Below the pieces are notes generated by a model that had not been told where the DNA came from, made no database searches, and worked only from the letters and a program-made list of their open reading frames with translations. Shown here in pieces: positions 61,024-64,000 of a stretch of DNA of 64,000 nt. Source of the DNA: Hyphococcus lacteus (GTDB lineage: Bacteria > Pseudomonadota > Alphaproteobacteria > Caulobacterales > Parvularculaceae); the NCBI RefSeq assembly GCF_041058985.1, contig NZ_JBEHZE010000001.1, positions 1,240,001 to 1,304,000 on the forward strand. Reading direction: 5' to 3'. Each line of letters begins with the position of its first letter. The first letter of the stretch is position 1. The translations under genes were made by a program, and so were the position numbers.

Positions 61024-61986
61024 CTAATTTTTGACCCGCGCGTTCGCTGCGGCGAGGTCTTTCTCAGCGGCGATGTATCCAAACGCTGCCCAGCTTGGGC
61101 CATCAACCAGTTGGTTCATGATCGCATAGGCTTTTTCTGGTTCGTCATTGTAGAGGTACCAATTTGCGATACCATATACGATACCTGCGGCACCGATGCT
61201 GGCGACTTCGTCGGGCATCGCCTCATCATATGAAAGTTCGCCTTTATAAAACAGGCCAGCACGATGATAGTACGTGTTTTCAATGATTTCCATATCCGCG
61301 TCGATTCGTTCAAGCACTTGCGCGGCTTCCTCATCGCGTCCCATGCGGCGCAAAATCATATACAACCAATGACCAGATGCGACGACGCCGTCGTCATTTT
61401 CCGCGAGATCAAAATCTTCAGCGTAAACGCGGCGAGCATTTTCCCAATCATGCTTGAGATAGTACGCAAGGCCAAGATGATAGCGAATATTGCCATGAAG
61501 TGACGTCAACGGAATATTCATTGCGTTTGGCAGACCATCGGGTTCGATCTGATCGGCTTTGCCGACGATCAAATCAGCAGCTTTACTCAGGTCTGCAATC
61601 GCTTTGTCAAACTGTCGTGTCGAGATGTATCGGTGACCACGATGACGAAGCATCCGGGCATCTTCCGGGTGTTTCTCAATGCCGACTGTGAAAATGTCGA
61701 TGGCTTCTTGGTAACGTCCAAGATAGGCGATGCGGCGACCAAACCAGATCAATGCATCAGCATCGCCTGGGTTGGCGTCATATTCAGCTTTCGCGGCGGC
61801 AAGCTTGGCAAGACCGTCGGCTGATGGCTCACCCGCATAAAGTGGTTCACCCAATAGCGACATCGCTTCTGGTTCTTGCTGCACTTTTTGAGCTTTTGTT
61901 GCGGTCTCCGCATCTTTATTTTCCGGCGCGGCGCAAGCAGTTATCAAAACCGCTTGGGCAATAGAAATAAGTAATAGTCGTTTCAT
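61024..61986 (-). CDS. TPR lipoprotein, paralogue of the 59985-60944 gene
   Basis: A 320-residue lipoprotein with lipobox LITAC (Cys about 18) and helical repeats, including ALIWFGRRIAYLGRYQEA, QFDKAIADLSKA and EPDGLPNAMN. Compared with its convergent paralogue it shares LLGxPL near the N-terminus, the GRRxxYLGR unit, EPDGxPN and a later IENxxYH. It lies 22 bases behind the aldehyde dehydrogenase on the same strand, so the two probably form an operon. Role unknown. Confidence 0.85.
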   Translation of the reverse strand: MKRLLLISIAQAVLITACAAPENKDAETATKAQKVQQEPEAMSLLGEPLYAGEPSADGLAKLAAAKAEYDANPGDADALIWFGRRIAYLGRYQEAIDIFTVGIEKHPEDARMLRHRGHRYISTRQFDKAIADLSKAADLIVGKADQIEPDGLPNAMNIPLTSLHGNIRYHLGLAYYLKHDWENARRVYAEDFDLAENDDGVVASGHWLYMILRRMGRDEEAAQVLERIDADMEIIENTYYHRAGLFYKGELSYDEAMPDEVASIGAAGIVYGIANWYLYNDEPEKAYAIMNQLVDGPSWAAFGYIAAEKDLAAANARVKN

Positions 61987-62008
61987 TCGTTGTTTCCTTC
62001 CCGTTATT

Positions 62009-63580
62009 TTAAGCGCCGAACTCTACGCCTTGGGCGAGTGGCAGTTCTGCGGAATAGTTTATTGTGTTGGTTGCGCGGCGCATGAAATTTTTCCATGTGT
62101 CCGATCCAGCGGCGCGGCCGCCACCAGTGTTTTTCTCGCCGCCAAAGGCACCGCCGATTTCAGCGCCGCTGGTACCAATATTTACATTCGCGATGCCGCA
62201 ATCACTCCCCGCTGCGGAGAGGAAGAATTCGGCTTCGCGCATATTGTTTGTGAAGATCGCAGATGAAAGCCCTTGGGTAACACCATTTTGAAGCGCAATG
62301 GCTTCTTCGAGGGTTTCGTAAGTCATCACATATAAGATCGGCGCAAAAGTCTCGTGTTTTACGATATCAGTTTGTGCTGGCATACGGACAATCGCGGGCT
62401 TCACGTAATAGGCGTTGGGGAATTGATCTTGCATAACCCGTTCGCCACCTGAAACTGTGCCACCCTCAGATTTGGCAATGTCTAGGCTCTTGGCCATACC
62501 AGAATACGCAGCTTGATCGATTAATGGGCCGACGTGAACACCGGCGTCTTGCGGTTGCCCGATGCGTAACTGGCTATAGGCATTCTTTAGGCGCTCGCAG
62601 AAATCATCTGCGACGGATTTGTGAATAATCAGACGGCGCATTGACGTACAACGTTGGCCGGTCGTGCCGACAGCGGCGAAAACAACACCGCGAATTGCAA
62701 GTTCCATATCGGCTTCTGGTGTAACGATTGCTGCGTTATTACCACCAAGTTCAAGGATAGCGCGGCCAAGGCGCGCACCCACTGTTGCGCTGACTTGCTC
62801 ACCCATGCGGGTGCTGCCGGTGGCGCTTACAATCTGAATTCGTTTGTTTGACGCTAAAGCCTGCCCAAGGTCGGCACCGCCAATAACAACTTGGGCTAAA
62901 CCATCCGGAGCCTGATCATATTCGGCAATGGTTTGTGTCAGCAGACCATTTAGTGACAATGCCGTAAGCGGTGTTTTTTCGGACGGTTTCCAGATTACGC
63001 TATCGCCGCAAACCAGTGCGATCATTGCGCCCCATGACCAAACAGCGACCGGGAAATTGAAAGCGGTGATTTGACCAAAAACACCAAGAGGGTGCCACGT
63101 TTCGGCCATGCGGTGATTTGGGCGTTCCGTCGCAATCGTTAGGCCGTAAAGCTGGCGTGATAGGCCCACGGCGAAATCGCAAATGTCGATGACCTCTTGA
63201 ACCTCACCGAGCGCCTCTTCGCGGGTCTTGCCGCAATCAAGGGTTACGATCGTCGCAAGCGCTTCTTTGTGCGTGCGCACTTTTTCACAAAAACGCCGGA
63301 CGAGTTCGCCCCGCAGAGGTGCCGGAACTGTGCGCCACTTCAAAAAAGCGCTTTGTGCTTGATCTACAGTTTTTTCGAATTGATCTTCCGAAGTGGTTGC
63401 AAGCGAACAAAGAACATCGCCGTCGCCTGGCGACGTTTTGATCAGATTGTTGCCGAGAAAATCGGTAAGGGGCACATTCAGCTGATCGAAGATCGCGCAA
63501 ACGTCTTTTCGCGTCTCAATGGCTTTTGTGTTGGCTGGTTGAGCAAGCATTCCGGTGTCCATATGGTTGAAAACAGACAT
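62009..63580 (-). CDS. ALDH7-type aldehyde dehydrogenase
   Basis: A 523-residue NAD(P)-dependent aldehyde dehydrogenase of the antiquitin group, which in other bacteria oxidises aminoadipate semialdehyde/piperideine-6-carboxylate in lysine breakdown. Catalytic Cys is in GTTGQRCTSM, the general-base Glu in LELGGNNAAI, the cofactor loop in ATGSTRMGE, and the family tail is GTSGAEIGGAFGGEKNTGGGRAAGSD. The ATG at 63580 with CGGAGAAAA in front is preferred. Genes for the earlier steps of lysine degradation are not in the window, so the substrate is not fixed. Confidence 0.9.
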   Translation of the reverse strand: MSVFNHMDTGMLAQPANTKAIETRKDVCAIFDQLNVPLTDFLGNNLIKTSPGDGDVLCSLATTSEDQFEKTVDQAQSAFLKWRTVPAPLRGELVRRFCEKVRTHKEALATIVTLDCGKTREEALGEVQEVIDICDFAVGLSRQLYGLTIATERPNHRMAETWHPLGVFGQITAFNFPVAVWSWGAMIALVCGDSVIWKPSEKTPLTALSLNGLLTQTIAEYDQAPDGLAQVVIGGADLGQALASNKRIQIVSATGSTRMGEQVSATVGARLGRAILELGGNNAAIVTPEADMELAIRGVVFAAVGTTGQRCTSMRRLIIHKSVADDFCERLKNAYSQLRIGQPQDAGVHVGPLIDQAAYSGMAKSLDIAKSEGGTVSGGERVMQDQFPNAYYVKPAIVRMPAQTDIVKHETFAPILYVMTYETLEEAIALQNGVTQGLSSAIFTNNMREAEFFLSAAGSDCGIANVNIGTSGAEIGGAFGGEKNTGGGRAAGSDTWKNFMRRATNTINYSAELPLAQGVEFGA

Positions 63581-63868
63581 TTTTCTCCGAAAGGTCACTC
63601 GGGCCCAGCCCCGCGCCAAGAGATCAATGTGCTGCCTTTAGTTAAAGCAAAGAATTTCTATTAAACTCCAAAAAATTCTTATAGGAAAAATATTTCCTGT
63701 CAAGTTTTTGGAAGAATGTACTGATGCTACAAACGAGAAAAAGCGTGTGATTATGGGGCTGTACTCGGAAATACGACCGAATATTACACGCATTATTGCA
63801 AACGCTACTGGTTTGACCGTAACAAAAGACAGAGTCCAATGAAATCAACAATATGATTGGGAATACGC
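63581..63868. promoter_or_regulatory. Divergent control region, ALDH7 / phosphopantetheinyl transferase
   Basis: No gene is seen in these 288 bases. The inverted repeat AGGAAA-AATA-TTTCCT (63683-63698) contains a 14-mer, ATAGGAAAAATATT (63681-63694), identical to 57365-57378 ahead of the TonB receptor. The rest is AT-rich and unremarkable. Confidence 0.45.
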
Positions 63869-64000
63869 GTGGGGACGTTACCGCCAGATTACACCCATTG
63901 TGACCTTAACCATGGTGCGCCGACCTTATTGGCGGGCGAGGTTCATTGTTGGTTAGTTCCCGTTTCTGCGGCGGTGGCGGATGAGGAAACCCTCGATGAT
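63869..64000 (+). CDS. Probable 4'-phosphopantetheinyl transferase, N-terminus
   Basis: The frame runs open to the window edge (44 codons). GTG at 63869 is used; a TTG at 63857 is also open. The stretch GEVHCWLVPVSAAVAD resembles the start of Sfp-type transferases, where a short strand with His-x-Trp-x-V-P precedes the family's acidic helix. Such enzymes attach the phosphopantetheine arm to carrier proteins. The catalytic part lies outside the window, so the call is tentative. Confidence 0.5.
   Translation, partial: MGTLPPDYTHCDLNHGAPTLLAGEVHCWLVPVSAAVADEETLDD

Overview
The window looks like chromosomal DNA of an alphaproteobacterium of moderate GC content (about half, judged by eye). Reasons: a Caulobacter-type flp-cpaABCDEF-tadBC pilus locus in the cpa gene order; DUF2794, SapC-family, Bax-inhibitor-1 and YqaA-type membrane proteins; an L21 ribosomal protein with a C-terminal helix-hairpin-helix extension; abundant TonB-dependent receptors; and CTTGAC-N17 type promoters. 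The order could not be fixed from sequence alone (Maricaulales/Parvularculales/Kordiimonadales-like). I saw no rRNA, tRNA, CRISPR array, insertion sequence or phage gene.

Layout. 1-0.55 kb: 3' end of an acyl/aryl-CoA ligase. 0.6-11.2 kb: Tad pilus region (a free-standing pilus-assembly N-domain protein, a Crp/Fnr regulator, the Flp pilin, then CpaA to TadC in one long operon). 11.3-37.9 kb: mostly housekeeping genes, namely lytic transglycosylase, uracil-DNA glycosylase, ETF-ubiquinone oxidoreductase, isoprenoid genes ispE and ispB, a polyprenyl-phosphate sugar transferase, SppA-like peptidase, DsbD, Pgi, cyclophilin, HisS and RsmB. 38.1-39.3 kb: two TadE-like pseudopilins, detached from the main tad locus and probably serving the same pilus. 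39.4-45.3 kb: an AraC regulator, TonB receptor, alpha/beta hydrolase and MFS transporter, which read as one import-and-hydrolyse unit. 45.4-53.9 kb: cold-shock protein, a very large secreted beta-helix/RTX protein, thiol/sulfur proteins, rplU-rpmA, and a MerR/DUF2938 pair. 54-64 kb: small membrane proteins, then a locus with a Tat-exported M19 dipeptidase-like protein, an XRE-cupin regulator, a second TonB receptor, two convergent paralogous TPR proteins and an ALDH7-type aldehyde dehydrogenase, ending in the start of a probable phosphopantetheinyl transferase.

The most interesting material is (a) the 55.3-64 kb locus, where an AT-rich palindrome recurs in front of the dipeptidase, the TonB receptor and the aldehyde dehydrogenase, suggesting one regulon for peptide or amine use; (b) the 1140-residue modular secreted protein; and (c) nested inverted repeats in the pilin leader and a hairpin-rich divergent intergenic region at 32.67-32.86 kb. 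All functional links between genes are inferences from context.
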